Assembly (NCBI GenBank): GCA_021796015.1
Contig: JAJYOT010000014.1
Coordinates: 1-31,187, forward strand
Reading direction: 5' to 3'
Source: a bacterium
GTDB lineage: Bacteria; Elusimicrobiota; Elusimicrobia; UBA1565; UBA9628
DNA: 31,187 nucleotides
This document shows positions 21,533 to 29,485 of the stretch, in pieces. Each line of letters begins with the position of its first letter. Within the stretch, counting starts at the first letter, position 1. The notes under the pieces are model-generated. The model made no database searches, was not told where the DNA came from, and worked only from the letters and a program-made list of their open reading frames with translations. The position numbers were made by a program, and so were the translations under genes.

Positions 21533-21609
21533 GGCGCGTTCGTCTAGCGGCCCAGGACGCTGCCCTCTCAAGGCAGAGATCACGGGTTCAAATCCCGTAC
21601 GCGCCACCA
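21533..21609 (+). tRNA. tRNA-Glu(CTC), CCA encoded
   Basis: A complete cloverleaf is seen. Acceptor GGCGCGT pairs with ACGCGCC. The anticodon arm is GCTGCC-CTCTCAA-GGCAG with anticodon CTC, and the T-arm is CGGG-TTCAAAT-CCCG. Discriminator A and CCA are encoded (21606-21609). Confidence 0.92.
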
Positions 21610-21737
21610 GATTTTTATCTTAGGGATTTGAAGCCGACGGGTAAAAAGCCAATGGCTTGGCTTTTTAAACGCGGCGGGTTCCGAAGGAGGAGCGCAAGCG
21701 ACGGGTGAGGAAAAATCCCGTACGCGCCACCAGATTT
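21590..21737. repeat. 25-bp direct repeat of the tRNA-Glu 3' end flanking a ~98-bp insert
   Basis: The last 20 nt of the tRNA gene plus the next 5 nt (21590-21614) recur exactly at 21713-21737. The DNA between them holds a hairpin terminator and no gene. It may be a tRNA-tail duplication like the E. coli tyrT (rtT) repeats, or the footprint of a small integration event. Confidence 0.8.
21643..21666 (+). terminator. Intrinsic terminator after tRNA-Glu
   Basis: AAAAAGCCA (21643-21651) pairs with TGGCTTTTT (21658-21666), giving a short GC core ending in a T5 run, 34 nt after the tRNA 3' end. Confidence 0.65.
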
Positions 21738-21758
21738 GAGCCGTAAACAAAACCGAAT

Positions 21759-24089
21759 ATGCCGCGACGCCATTTTTATTTTCTCTTCTTTATCATCCTC
21801 TTTTCCATTCTCGCCGGTTCTTGGGCTCTTCGCCGCCTCCTCATTGGTCTTCCCGACATCCGCACTCTTGAAAACTACACTCCCCCCCTGACGACTAAAA
21901 TTTTCGATGTCAATGGAAAAACCATCGCAAATCTTTCCATTCAAAGACGAACGCTTCTCACTCTCAACAAAATTCCGGTGGATATTCAAAACGCGGTGAT
22001 CGCGGTCGAAGACGATCAATTCTTCCATCACTGGGGCATTTCTCCCAAAGGGATCATTCGCTCGGCCTTGATCGATCTTTTGCACGCTCGCGTCGTTCAA
22101 GGAGCTTCCACCATCACCCAGCAACTCGCCAAGCAAGTCTTTCTCACTCCGCAAAGAACTATCGCAAGAAAAGTTCGAGAAATACTCCTCGCCATTCAAA
22201 TCGAGCGCAATTTTTCAAAAGAGGAAATCCTTCAACTTTATTTAAATCAAATCTATTTTGGAGAAGGCGCCTATGGGGTTGGATCGGCGGCAAAAATTTA
22301 TTTCGGAAAAGACGTTTCCCAACTTAATCTCCCCGATTGCGCGCTCTTGGCCGGCCTCATCCGATCGCCAAGAGGAAACTCCCCATTCAGACATCCCAAC
22401 CGCGCTAAACGGCGGCGCGCCGTCGTTTTACAGAGGATGTTCGAACAAGGAATGATCACGGAAAAAGAAAAAGAAGACGCCAATACCGCCCCCATTCCCA
22501 CTTCCCATCCCGTAGGTCTTGGAACGATGGCGCCTTTTTTTGTCGAACACATCCGCCAACGCTTAGAACAAGAATACGGAACCAATGCCGTCTGGCGAGG
22601 CGGGCTCAAGGTTTATACGACTTTAAATTTGGATATGCAAAAAATCGCCGAACAGGCGATGGAGAAACATCTCGCCGCCTTTGACGAAGCAGCGGCTAAA
22701 AGACGAGAAAAGAAAGACGCCCAACTCGCCCAACAAGGCATTACGGCATCCACCGCCACATTAGGCCCTATTCAAGGGGCTTTTATTTTACAAGACGTGA
22801 AAACCGGCGCCATTCGGGCCATGATCGGCGGACGAGGAAACTCGGTTTTCAACCGCGCCACTCAAGCCCGAAGGCAGCCAGGTTCAACCTTTAAGCCTTT
22901 TGTTTGGGCTGCGGCTTTAAATTCTGGCATGACTCCATCAACCCTGATCAATGACAGCCCCGTCGCTTATTATTACGACGGACGGGATTGGCGGCTACTT
23001 GAAGGGGCCACCGACCAATACTCCATCAATCTCGCAACCCAACCCTTCGCAAGTTCTCCTGATTTTAAAATCTGGGTCCCCAATGATTTTGACAGCAAAT
23101 TTTTCGGCATTATCACGCTCAGGCGCGCGCTTGAAGAATCTCGCAATGTTGTCTCCATCAAACTCATCATGCGAATTGGAGCCCCCTTGGTCGTCAGTCT
23201 CGCGCATAAAGCGGGAATCTATTCCCATTTAGAAGCCGTTCCTTCCTTGGGACTGGGCTCTTCGGTGGTCAGCCCGCTTGAAATGGCCAACGCTTTTGGA
23301 ACTTTTGCCAATGGCGGCATCCACGTTGTTCCCTACACCATCGAAAAAGTGGAAGACCGCAACGGGCGGATTCTTGAAGAACACGTTCCCATTGAAAAAT
23401 CCGCAATGTCTCCACAACTGGCTTATTTAATTACTTATCTTCTTGAAGGCGTGGTTCAACATGGAACCGGAAGATACGCCCGCAGGCTTCATCGTTCCAT
23501 CGCGGGAAAAACGGGAACGACCAACGACAATAAAGACCTCTGGTTTGTCGGTTTCACGCCGGATTTAGTAGCCGCCGCTTGGATGGGTTACGATGATTTT
23601 ACTTCTCTTGGGAAACCTTCCGACATCACCGGCGGTTCCACGGTTGTTCCGTGGTGGACGGAAATCATGTCCCAAGTTTTAAAAGAAACGCCCAAGGATG
23701 ATTTTACTCCGCCGGACAAGATTGTCTTTCGCCCCATTGACAAAGTCAGCGGGTTTTTAGCCCTCCCCAGTTGCCCGCGCGAAAGTATATTTTTAGAGGC
23801 TTATCTAAAAAATACAGAACCGACCACTTACTGTCCCCTCAATCACGCGCAACCGCTTCCTCCCCAACTCGCCCAACTTTTAGAAAACCAAAAAAAATTA
23901 GAAGCGGAAAGCTCGGGGAGTAACATCCTTAATTCTTCAACCACAACCGCTGAGGCCTCTTCACCCAGCGCACCCCCGAGCGCCTCACCTTCGACATCCT
24001 CGGCAACCAACACTAGTCCTGAAAATCCCCAGAACTCTCAACCGGAAAATGACAACGGGGAAGACTCGACGCCGTTTATTTTGCAATAA
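21759..24089 (+). CDS. mrcA: Penicillin-binding protein 1A (class A, bifunctional)
   Basis: This is a 776-aa protein. A signal anchor (residues ~5-28) is followed by a GT51 transglycosylase domain with the catalytic Glu in VIAVEDDQFFHHWG (E84), QGASTITQQLAKQ, ILQLYLNQIYFGEGAYGV and AALLAGL-type sequence. The transpeptidase domain has SxxK in PGSTFKP (S376, K379), SxN in ESRNVVS (S461, N463) and KTG in AGKTGTTND (K584). The C-terminal ~70 residues are Ser/Thr/Pro-rich and probably disordered. It polymerises and cross-links peptidoglycan at the outer face of the inner membrane. The start lies 21 nt after the duplicated tRNA tail, with no clear Shine-Dalgarno sequence. It is convergent with pmbA (9-nt gap). 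Confidence 0.93.
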   Translation: MPRRHFYFLFFIILFSILAGSWALRRLLIGLPDIRTLENYTPPLTTKIFDVNGKTIANLSIQRRTLLTLNKIPVDIQNAVIAVEDDQFFHHWGISPKGIIRSALIDLLHARVVQGASTITQQLAKQVFLTPQRTIARKVREILLAIQIERNFSKEEILQLYLNQIYFGEGAYGVGSAAKIYFGKDVSQLNLPDCALLAGLIRSPRGNSPFRHPNRAKRRRAVVLQRMFEQGMITEKEKEDANTAPIPTSHPVGLGTMAPFFVEHIRQRLEQEYGTNAVWRGGLKVYTTLNLDMQKIAEQAMEKHLAAFDEAAAKRREKKDAQLAQQGITASTATLGPIQGAFILQDVKTGAIRAMIGGRGNSVFNRATQARRQPGSTFKPFVWAAALNSGMTPSTLINDSPVAYYYDGRDWRLLEGATDQYSINLATQPFASSPDFKIWVPNDFDSKFFGIITLRRALEESRNVVSIKLIMRIGAPLVVSLAHKAGIYSHLEAVPSLGLGSSVVSPLEMANAFGTFANGGIHVVPYTIEKVEDRNGRILEEHVPIEKSAMSPQLAYLITYLLEGVVQHGTGRYARRLHRSIAGKTGTTNDNKDLWFVGFTPDLVAAAWMGYDDFTSLGKPSDITGGSTVVPWWTEIMSQVLKETPKDDFTPPDKIVFRPIDKVSGFLALPSCPRESIFLEAYLKNTEPTTYCPLNHAQPLPPQLAQLLENQKKLEAESSGSNILNSSTTTAEASSPSAPPSASPSTSSATNTSPENPQNSQPENDNGEDSTPFILQ

Positions 24090-24098
24090 CCTTAAAAA

Positions 24099-25469
24099 TC
24101 AGGCGACCATCAAAGAGTTCACTCTAAAAGTCGGCGAGCCCGTGCTTCCAAAGAAGGTTAAATCAGACCCAATGACATCAATTCCCTCAAGGATATCAAG
24201 AATATTTCCGGAAATCATCGCGTTTTTAACGGGATAGGCGATGCGGCCTCGCTCGACGGCCAAGCCCGAAGCGCCTACGGAAAATTCTCCTGAGATGGGG
24301 TCTGCCATGTGCATTCCCATGACTTCAACAAGAACAAGACCAGAAGAAGTTTGGGAGACAATTTCGTCATGGGAAAATTTCCCCGGCTTTAAATAGAAAT
24401 TTGAAGAAGACGGACTCGGAAGCCCCTTAAAAGACCCGCGAGAAGCGGATCCGTTGGAAAGACGTCCTTCCTTTTTCGCGGTATAAAAGTCATAGAAATA
24501 TTCTTTCAAGACTCCGCCGTCCACCATCGTTTTAGGTTTGGTCGGAAGGCCTTCGTCGTCATAAAGCGAACTTCCAAGGCCGGCCTCCATCCAAGGATCA
24601 TCGATGAAGGAAACCTGTCCCGAGGCGACCTTGGCCCCCAATTTCCCTCCCAAGAGAGATTTCCCTCTTTGGATTTGATCCGCGCATAAAAGATCGGACA
24701 CGATTTCAAGAAACTCAACCGCCACCATGGGAGGGAAAATCACCGAGCGCGCGGCTGTTGGAATTTTTTTCGAGCCCAAAAGACAGACTCCTCTTTCCGC
24801 CGCTTCCCGGCCAATTTTTTGAAAATCCAAGGCCTCTTTGCCACGCAAGGACTGAAAAGCGGACCCCACCTGGACTTCGGAAGAATCCTTGGCCATGACC
24901 GAAATCCCGGCGCTGACCGAAGTTCCCGATTCATAAACCGAAACCCCCAGAGTATTTTCAATGGCAACTTCCGATTCCATCTCGCCGTAGCCCGCGCGCA
25001 AAGCGGAAACGACCCTTGGGGTCTTCAAAGCCGTCTGCTGCATCACTTCCAAACGCGGAAACACAATTTCCCAATCTTCCTCAAAAAGAGAATGGTCCTT
25101 AAGGGTTTTTGTCCACTCCCCATTTTCTTTTGAAAGAACCGGTTGCGGGAACCCTTTATGCGCGTCTTCTTCAAGATAGGGAATATGCGCCAAAGCGCGG
25201 GCGTATAATTCTTTGATTACGCCAAGAGAAATTTTAGACGCCGAGGAAAATCCAATACGCCCGCCTTTAAACACCCTCAATCCCACGCCCTCAGACGAAT
25301 CGTATTGAATACCGTTGAGTTTTCCTTCTCTAAATTCGGCCCCGCGCTCTTTTGCGCGAGAAATATAGATTTCGGCCTCAACGTCTCCTAAGCGATTTTT
25401 TTTGATCCACTCAAGGCCTTCTTGAGCGATATCTTTCAGGACTTGTTGCGATTCCATATCATTTTTCAC
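24099..25469 (-). CDS. pmbA: TldE/PmbA-family metalloprotease subunit
   Basis: This is a 456-aa protein. The N-terminal domain shows the usual VEAEIYISRAKERGAEFREGKLNGIQYD and GVGLRVFKGGRIGFSS. The C-terminal part carries the TldD/E signature: LYDDEGLPTKPKTMVDGGVLKEYFYDFYTA, VMGMHMADPISGEFSVGASG and GNILDILEGIDVIGSDLTFFG. No HExxxH zinc site is visible, so this is the PmbA (TldE) rather than the TldD type. In other bacteria TldD/TldE together process modified peptides and unfolded helices. No tldD gene is in the window. The GTG start has GGAGAGG about 10 nt upstream, within the end of the small membrane-protein gene; ATG at 25457 is an alternative. It is the last gene of the glmU-to-pmbA run. 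Confidence 0.88.
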   Translation of the reverse strand: MKNDMESQQVLKDIAQEGLEWIKKNRLGDVEAEIYISRAKERGAEFREGKLNGIQYDSSEGVGLRVFKGGRIGFSSASKISLGVIKELYARALAHIPYLEEDAHKGFPQPVLSKENGEWTKTLKDHSLFEEDWEIVFPRLEVMQQTALKTPRVVSALRAGYGEMESEVAIENTLGVSVYESGTSVSAGISVMAKDSSEVQVGSAFQSLRGKEALDFQKIGREAAERGVCLLGSKKIPTAARSVIFPPMVAVEFLEIVSDLLCADQIQRGKSLLGGKLGAKVASGQVSFIDDPWMEAGLGSSLYDDEGLPTKPKTMVDGGVLKEYFYDFYTAKKEGRLSNGSASRGSFKGLPSPSSSNFYLKPGKFSHDEIVSQTSSGLVLVEVMGMHMADPISGEFSVGASGLAVERGRIAYPVKNAMISGNILDILEGIDVIGSDLTFFGSTGSPTFRVNSLMVA

Positions 25470-25475
25470 GAAGCT

Positions 25476-25685
25476 CTAACCTCTCCACCCGACATAAAGA
25501 AAAAATAAAGCGAGGAGGAGAAAAAAAATCCCCCACTTTTTGCGCTCAAGATTGAGGTAGGCGTCGTTAAACACAGTCTCCCGCAAGAATGAATTGAAAC
25601 GGCTGATGAGGTCCGGCCGGTAAAGATGTCCCAGCCCCAGCGCAAGAAAAAAAAGCCCAATCCCCAAGTCAAATAAGGATTTCAT
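25476..25685 (-). CDS. Small membrane protein, 69 aa, between pth and pmbA
   Basis: The ATG follows the pth TAA with no gap (TAAATG), and its stop precedes the pmbA start by 6 nt, so it is tightly embedded in the operon. Two hydrophobic segments (LFDLGIGLFFLALGLGHLY and WGIFFLLLALFFLYVGW) flank a polar loop (RPDLISRFNSFLRETVFNDA). No family is recognised. Tight packing and a pmbA Shine-Dalgarno sequence inside its end argue that it is real. Confidence 0.65.
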   Translation of the reverse strand: MKSLFDLGIGLFFLALGLGHLYRPDLISRFNSFLRETVFNDAYLNLERKKWGIFFLLLALFFLYVGWRG

Positions 25686-26249
25686 TTAATCGTCCTGGGA
25701 ATTGTAGCGAGACATCGCTTTGGGAATATTTTCATGGACCGCAAAAAGAACCGCTTCTTTCGCCAAGGAAATCATTTTCTCAAGAGCGGGACGCTCATTT
25801 TTTGCAAAAGATCCCAACACAAAAGACGCTCCATCAATTTCCGGAGGGCGCGGGCCAATTCCAAGACGGAGCCGCGGAACTTTATCTGTCCTTAACTCCT
25901 CGGACACAGATTTCATGCCGTTATGACCGCCAGAAGAACCCTGCTCCCGTAAGCGAATCTGTCCCAAGGGGAGAGACAAATCGTCAAAACAAACCAAGGT
26001 TTCCGAATACGGAATTTTATAGAAGCGCAAAAGAGCCGAGGCAAAACGCCCGGACTCATTCATATAAGTTAAGGGCTTGGCCAAAATAAAGTCGGGCATG
26101 ACTAGATATTCCCCGAGGCCGCCAGGCCAGGATTTCCAAGAAGTCCCGCCGGAAAGCGCGTCAAGCACCATAAACCCGGCGTTATGACGAGTTGATGCGT
26201 ACCGCGCACCTGGATTTCCAAGGCCGACGATGACGCGCACGCCAGGCAA
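25686..26249 (-). CDS. pth: Peptidyl-tRNA hydrolase
   Basis: This is a 187-aa protein with the full Pth signature: VIVGLGNPGARYASTRHNAGF (catalytic His in RHN, Asn nearby), LAKPLTYMNESG, LVCFDDLSLPLGQIRLREQG and SSGGHNGMKSV. It frees tRNA from prematurely released peptidyl-tRNA in the cytoplasm. The start codon is TTG, with AGGAAAG 5 nt upstream, and lies 8 nt after the rplY stop. The rplY-pth pairing is common in bacteria and supports the call. Confidence 0.94.
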   Translation of the reverse strand: MPGVRVIVGLGNPGARYASTRHNAGFMVLDALSGGTSWKSWPGGLGEYLVMPDFILAKPLTYMNESGRFASALLRFYKIPYSETLVCFDDLSLPLGQIRLREQGSSGGHNGMKSVSEELRTDKVPRLRLGIGPRPPEIDGASFVLGSFAKNERPALEKMISLAKEAVLFAVHENIPKAMSRYNSQDD

Positions 26250-26257
26250 TTTCTTTC

Positions 26258-27025
26258 CTATTTCTTGGGAGCTTCCTTGGCCTTGTCGGTCTTACTCGCA
26301 GCTGCCTTGGCATCCCCGCCAGCCGCCGGAGCCTTGGCATCCTTGGCCAATTTGCCTTCCTCGTCTTTCTTGCCCTTGGTGGAACTGCTTTCAGGCTCCG
26401 CCGCAGTACCCGCCGCCGCAGTAGCAGCAACATCCGCCGCCACAGCCGGGGCCGCCGCCGCTTCTTCCTTGAAGGTCGAAACGTGAACGACGCGGTGTTC
26501 GGGGTTATCCAACACCTCGACATCGGAGGGAACTTTTAAATCTTTAACCGATAAGTGCTGGTTGATTTCCAAAGACGACACATCCACTTCGATAGCCGCC
26601 GGGATATGCGTTGGAAGAGCGCGGATCGCCAAAAAGCGCAACTCGTGTTGGAGAATGCCGCCTGAATTTTTAACGCCGGAGGCCTCTCCAAGAATATGCA
26701 GAGGAACTTTCGCCTCAATTTTTCTCGTCAGAGAAATTCTCTGGAAATCCGCGTGAATCGGGCGTTCGCTGACCGGATGGCGCTGCAAATCTTTCAAGAT
26801 CACGGTCTCGGTTCCGTTGTCTTCAATTTTTAAATGGATAACGGCGTTTAATCCGCCTTTTTTGCGGGTCGCCAATAAATTGCGCTCATCAAGAGAAACG
26901 GAAAAGGGAGGTTTCCCTTCGCCATAGATAACCGCCGGGATGTTAAAACTCCCGCGAAGGCCCGAAAGCTCTTTTTTCGTTGATTTTCCGTCTCGTTTGA
27001 TTGCGACTAATTCCAGTTCTTCCAT
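26258..27025 (-). CDS. rplY: 50S ribosomal protein L25/general stress protein Ctc, long form
   Basis: This is a 255-aa protein. The L25 domain (residues ~1-95: KSTKKELSGLRGSFNIPAVI and PVSERPIHADFQRIS) binds 5S rRNA. The C-terminal Ctc/TL5 beta domain (to ~185: VPLHILGEASGVKNSGGILQ, LEINQHLSVKDLKVPSDVEV) follows. A ~65-residue Ala/Lys/Glu low-complexity tail (AAAAPAVAADVAATAAAG, ending KTDKAKEAPKK) extends it beyond the typical length; such tails are common in the long form. GAGGGG precedes the ATG. It lies between prs and pth. Confidence 0.92.
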   Translation of the reverse strand: MEELELVAIKRDGKSTKKELSGLRGSFNIPAVIYGEGKPPFSVSLDERNLLATRKKGGLNAVIHLKIEDNGTETVILKDLQRHPVSERPIHADFQRISLTRKIEAKVPLHILGEASGVKNSGGILQHELRFLAIRALPTHIPAAIEVDVSSLEINQHLSVKDLKVPSDVEVLDNPEHRVVHVSTFKEEAAAAPAVAADVAATAAAGTAAEPESSSTKGKKDEEGKLAKDAKAPAAGGDAKAAASKTDKAKEAPKK

Positions 27026-27054
27026 ATTTAACCCCTCTACCTTGTATCCTTATA

Positions 27055-28062
27055 TTATATAAAAAGAGCGCTGACAGATTCTCCTTTATAATTTCTGGCA
27101 ATCGCTTCTCCCATCAAGGGAGCGATGGATAAAATCTTAATTTTATCCGATAACGCGGACGTGAAAGGAATCGAATCGGTCAAAATCAATTCCTCAAGCA
27201 TGGATTTTTTAACCAGTTCGTGAGCCTCTCCGGACAAAACCCCGTGCACGCACGCGGCGTAAACCTTCAGGGCTCCTTCGGTTTTGAGCCTTTCGGCCAC
27301 CTTGACCAAGGTTCCGCCCGTGTCAATCATATCGTCTAAAATAATCGCATTTTTTTTCTTGATGTCGCCGATGATATTATAAACAGAAGCCTCGTTGGGG
27401 CGCGGACGGCGTTTATCCACGATAACCAATTGCGCCGAAAGCCTTTTGGCGAAAGCCCGCGCCCGCTCGACCCCGCCGACATCCGGGCTCACGATGACCA
27501 AGTTCTTAATATTTTTTTTAGCGATATAATCGAGGAAAATCGGGGCGGCAAAAAGATGATCGACCGGAATATCAAAAAAACCCTGAATTTGAGCCGCGTG
27601 CAAGTCCATAGTGATGACGCGGTTGGCCCCCGCTGTCGTAATCAAATTCGCCACCAATTTGGATGAAATTGGAACGCGCGGAGAAGTTTTCCGGTCGGCT
27701 CGGGCATACCCAAAATAAGGAATGACCGCCGTAATTCTTCCGGCGGAAGCCCGGCGCAAGGCGTCAATCATGATTAAAAGTTCCAGCAAATTTTCGTTGA
27801 CCGGGCGACAGGTGGGCTGAATGACATAGCAATCTATCCCACGAACATTTTCATTGATTTGGAGGTTGATTTCGCCGTCGGCAAAACGCGAAACGGAGGC
27901 GTTTCCGCAGGAAAGACCTAGATAGCGGCAAATGGCCTCGGCCAAAGGAGGATTGGAGTTCCCCGAAAAAATCTTAATTCCGACAAAATTCTTAGAGGGT
28001 CCCAGCCGATGGTTGTGGTGCTTTCGCTTATTGATTGGAATATCCATAGTCACTTTATCCAT
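27055..28062 (-). CDS. prs: Ribose-phosphate pyrophosphokinase (PRPP synthetase)
   Basis: The ATG at 28062 (335 aa) is preferred: it is 8 nt after the glmU stop. The open frame extends further into glmU, and ATG 28047 is an alternative. Motifs: KIFSGNSNPPLAEAICRYLG, SRFADGEINLQINENVRG, IPYFGYARADRKTSPRVPIS (flexible catalytic loop), TMDLHAAQIQGFFDIPVDHL, IVSPDVGGVERARAFA and the PRPP-binding AIILDDMIDTGGTL. It makes PRPP from ribose-5-phosphate and ATP for nucleotide, His and Trp synthesis. The glmU-prs-rplY-pth order is widespread. Confidence 0.94.
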   Translation of the reverse strand: MDKVTMDIPINKRKHHNHRLGPSKNFVGIKIFSGNSNPPLAEAICRYLGLSCGNASVSRFADGEINLQINENVRGIDCYVIQPTCRPVNENLLELLIMIDALRRASAGRITAVIPYFGYARADRKTSPRVPISSKLVANLITTAGANRVITMDLHAAQIQGFFDIPVDHLFAAPIFLDYIAKKNIKNLVIVSPDVGGVERARAFAKRLSAQLVIVDKRRPRPNEASVYNIIGDIKKKNAIILDDMIDTGGTLVKVAERLKTEGALKVYAACVHGVLSGEAHELVKKSMLEELILTDSIPFTSALSDKIKILSIAPLMGEAIARNYKGESVSALFI

Positions 28063-28069
28063 GCGTAAT

Positions 28070-29485
28070 TTATACCTTATTGACTTGTCGCGCCCGCGCG
28101 AAAGCCTTAGCCTTGGCCGGGACATCCTCGGTAATCGTCGAACCCGCGGCAACAAGAGCTTGACGCCCGACCTTGACCGGAGCGACGAGATTAACATTGG
28201 AGCCGACAAAAGCGCCCGCTTCAATCACCGTTCGATTTTTCTTTTTCCCATCAAAGTTGCAGGTAATCGTTCCCGCCCCGACATTGACCGCGTCTCCGAT
28301 TTCCGCGTCCCCGATATAACTGAGATGGCTGACCTTAGAGCCCGCGCCTACGCGAGAAGCCTTGACCTCGCTAAAATTGCCGATTCGCGCCTTGGGGCCG
28401 ATGACGGAGCCCGGACGGACGTGAGAAAAAGGCCCGATCTCGCTTTTCTCCAAAATTCGGCACGAGTCCAACCGCGACATCTCGATTTCACATTCCGCGC
28501 CAATTTCAACGTTCGAGAGTTTTGAAAAGGCGCCAATCCGCGTCTTTTTTCCAATTTTGCTTTTCCCCGCGAGTATGACAAACGGCTCGATAACTACGTC
28601 ACGGCCAATCTCAACATCGCAGTCAATATGCGTCGAGGCTATATCCTTCACCGTAACTCCGGCCAGCATCAAACGCTCTAAAATTCGGCGATTCATAATG
28701 CGCTCGGCCGCCGCGAGTTGAACCCGGGTATTGACTCCTAAAGCTTCCTCCGCATTAGAAGCGCAATGCGCCGCGATTCTCCCGCCCTTAGAACGGAAAA
28801 TTTCAAGAATATCGGTCAAGAAATGCTCTTTTTTCTCGCCTTTCGAACCGATTTCTTTAAGGCCCTCAATGAGAGCGCTGACTTCGAAAATATAGGAGCC
28901 GGAATTAATTTCATTGATTGCGGCTTCCTTTGGAGTCGCCAGAGAGTCCTCGACGATTTTAAGGACTTCCCCCAACGGACTCCGAATGACCCGTCCGTAA
29001 CCTTTTGGGTTTACAATCTTGGCGCTTAAAAGAGTCGCTAAATTGTTGTGCGCCTGGTGATTTTGAATAAGAGAATAAAGGCTTTCGTAAGTAAGAAGAG
29101 GGGTATCCGCACAAAGAACCACGACGGATTTAAATTTCTTAAGAAACGGCAACGATTCCAAAACCGCGTTTCCGCTCCCCAAAAGTTTTTTCTGAAGAAT
29201 GAATTGAGGCGGTTTTGAAATAGAACATTCTTTAAACATTCCCAAAGCCGCTTTTTTGACGATTTCCGCCTGATGGCCGATGACAATCCCAATGGAAGCG
29301 GGCTTTAAAGCCAAAGCGACCCGCAAAACATGAAAAAGCATCGGGCGCCCGCAAATAGAATGGAGAGCTTTCGGAAGATCGGACTCCATTCGCGTCCCGC
29401 TTCCCGCGGCTAAAATCAGGACTGCGACTTGAGAGTTTTTAACGGGTTTGACGGAAATGTCATTGCGGCCGTAGATAAAAGCCAT
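28070..29485 (-). CDS. glmU: Bifunctional GlmU: UDP-GlcNAc pyrophosphorylase / glucosamine-1-phosphate acetyltransferase
   Basis: This is a 471-aa protein from ATG 29485, which has AAGGAGG at the correct distance. The N-terminal uridyltransferase domain has VLILAAGSGTRMESDLPKAL, LLGSGNAVLESLPFL and VVVLCADTPLL. The C-terminal left-handed beta-helix acetyltransferase domain has GPFSHVRPGSVIGPKARIGN, HLSYIGDAEIG and VNVGAGTITCNFDG, with the conserved His, Lys and Asn positions. The product, UDP-GlcNAc, feeds peptidoglycan and lipid A. Its ATG overlaps the TGA of the integrase frame (TGATG). Its native upstream region is thus replaced or interrupted by the tRNA-Gln/integrase junction, and its expression may depend on a promoter within the tRNA/integrase segment. 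Confidence 0.94.
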   Translation of the reverse strand: MAFIYGRNDISVKPVKNSQVAVLILAAGSGTRMESDLPKALHSICGRPMLFHVLRVALALKPASIGIVIGHQAEIVKKAALGMFKECSISKPPQFILQKKLLGSGNAVLESLPFLKKFKSVVVLCADTPLLTYESLYSLIQNHQAHNNLATLLSAKIVNPKGYGRVIRSPLGEVLKIVEDSLATPKEAAINEINSGSYIFEVSALIEGLKEIGSKGEKKEHFLTDILEIFRSKGGRIAAHCASNAEEALGVNTRVQLAAAERIMNRRILERLMLAGVTVKDIASTHIDCDVEIGRDVVIEPFVILAGKSKIGKKTRIGAFSKLSNVEIGAECEIEMSRLDSCRILEKSEIGPFSHVRPGSVIGPKARIGNFSEVKASRVGAGSKVSHLSYIGDAEIGDAVNVGAGTITCNFDGKKKNRTVIEAGAFVGSNVNLVAPVKVGRQALVAAGSTITEDVPAKAKAFARARQVNKV

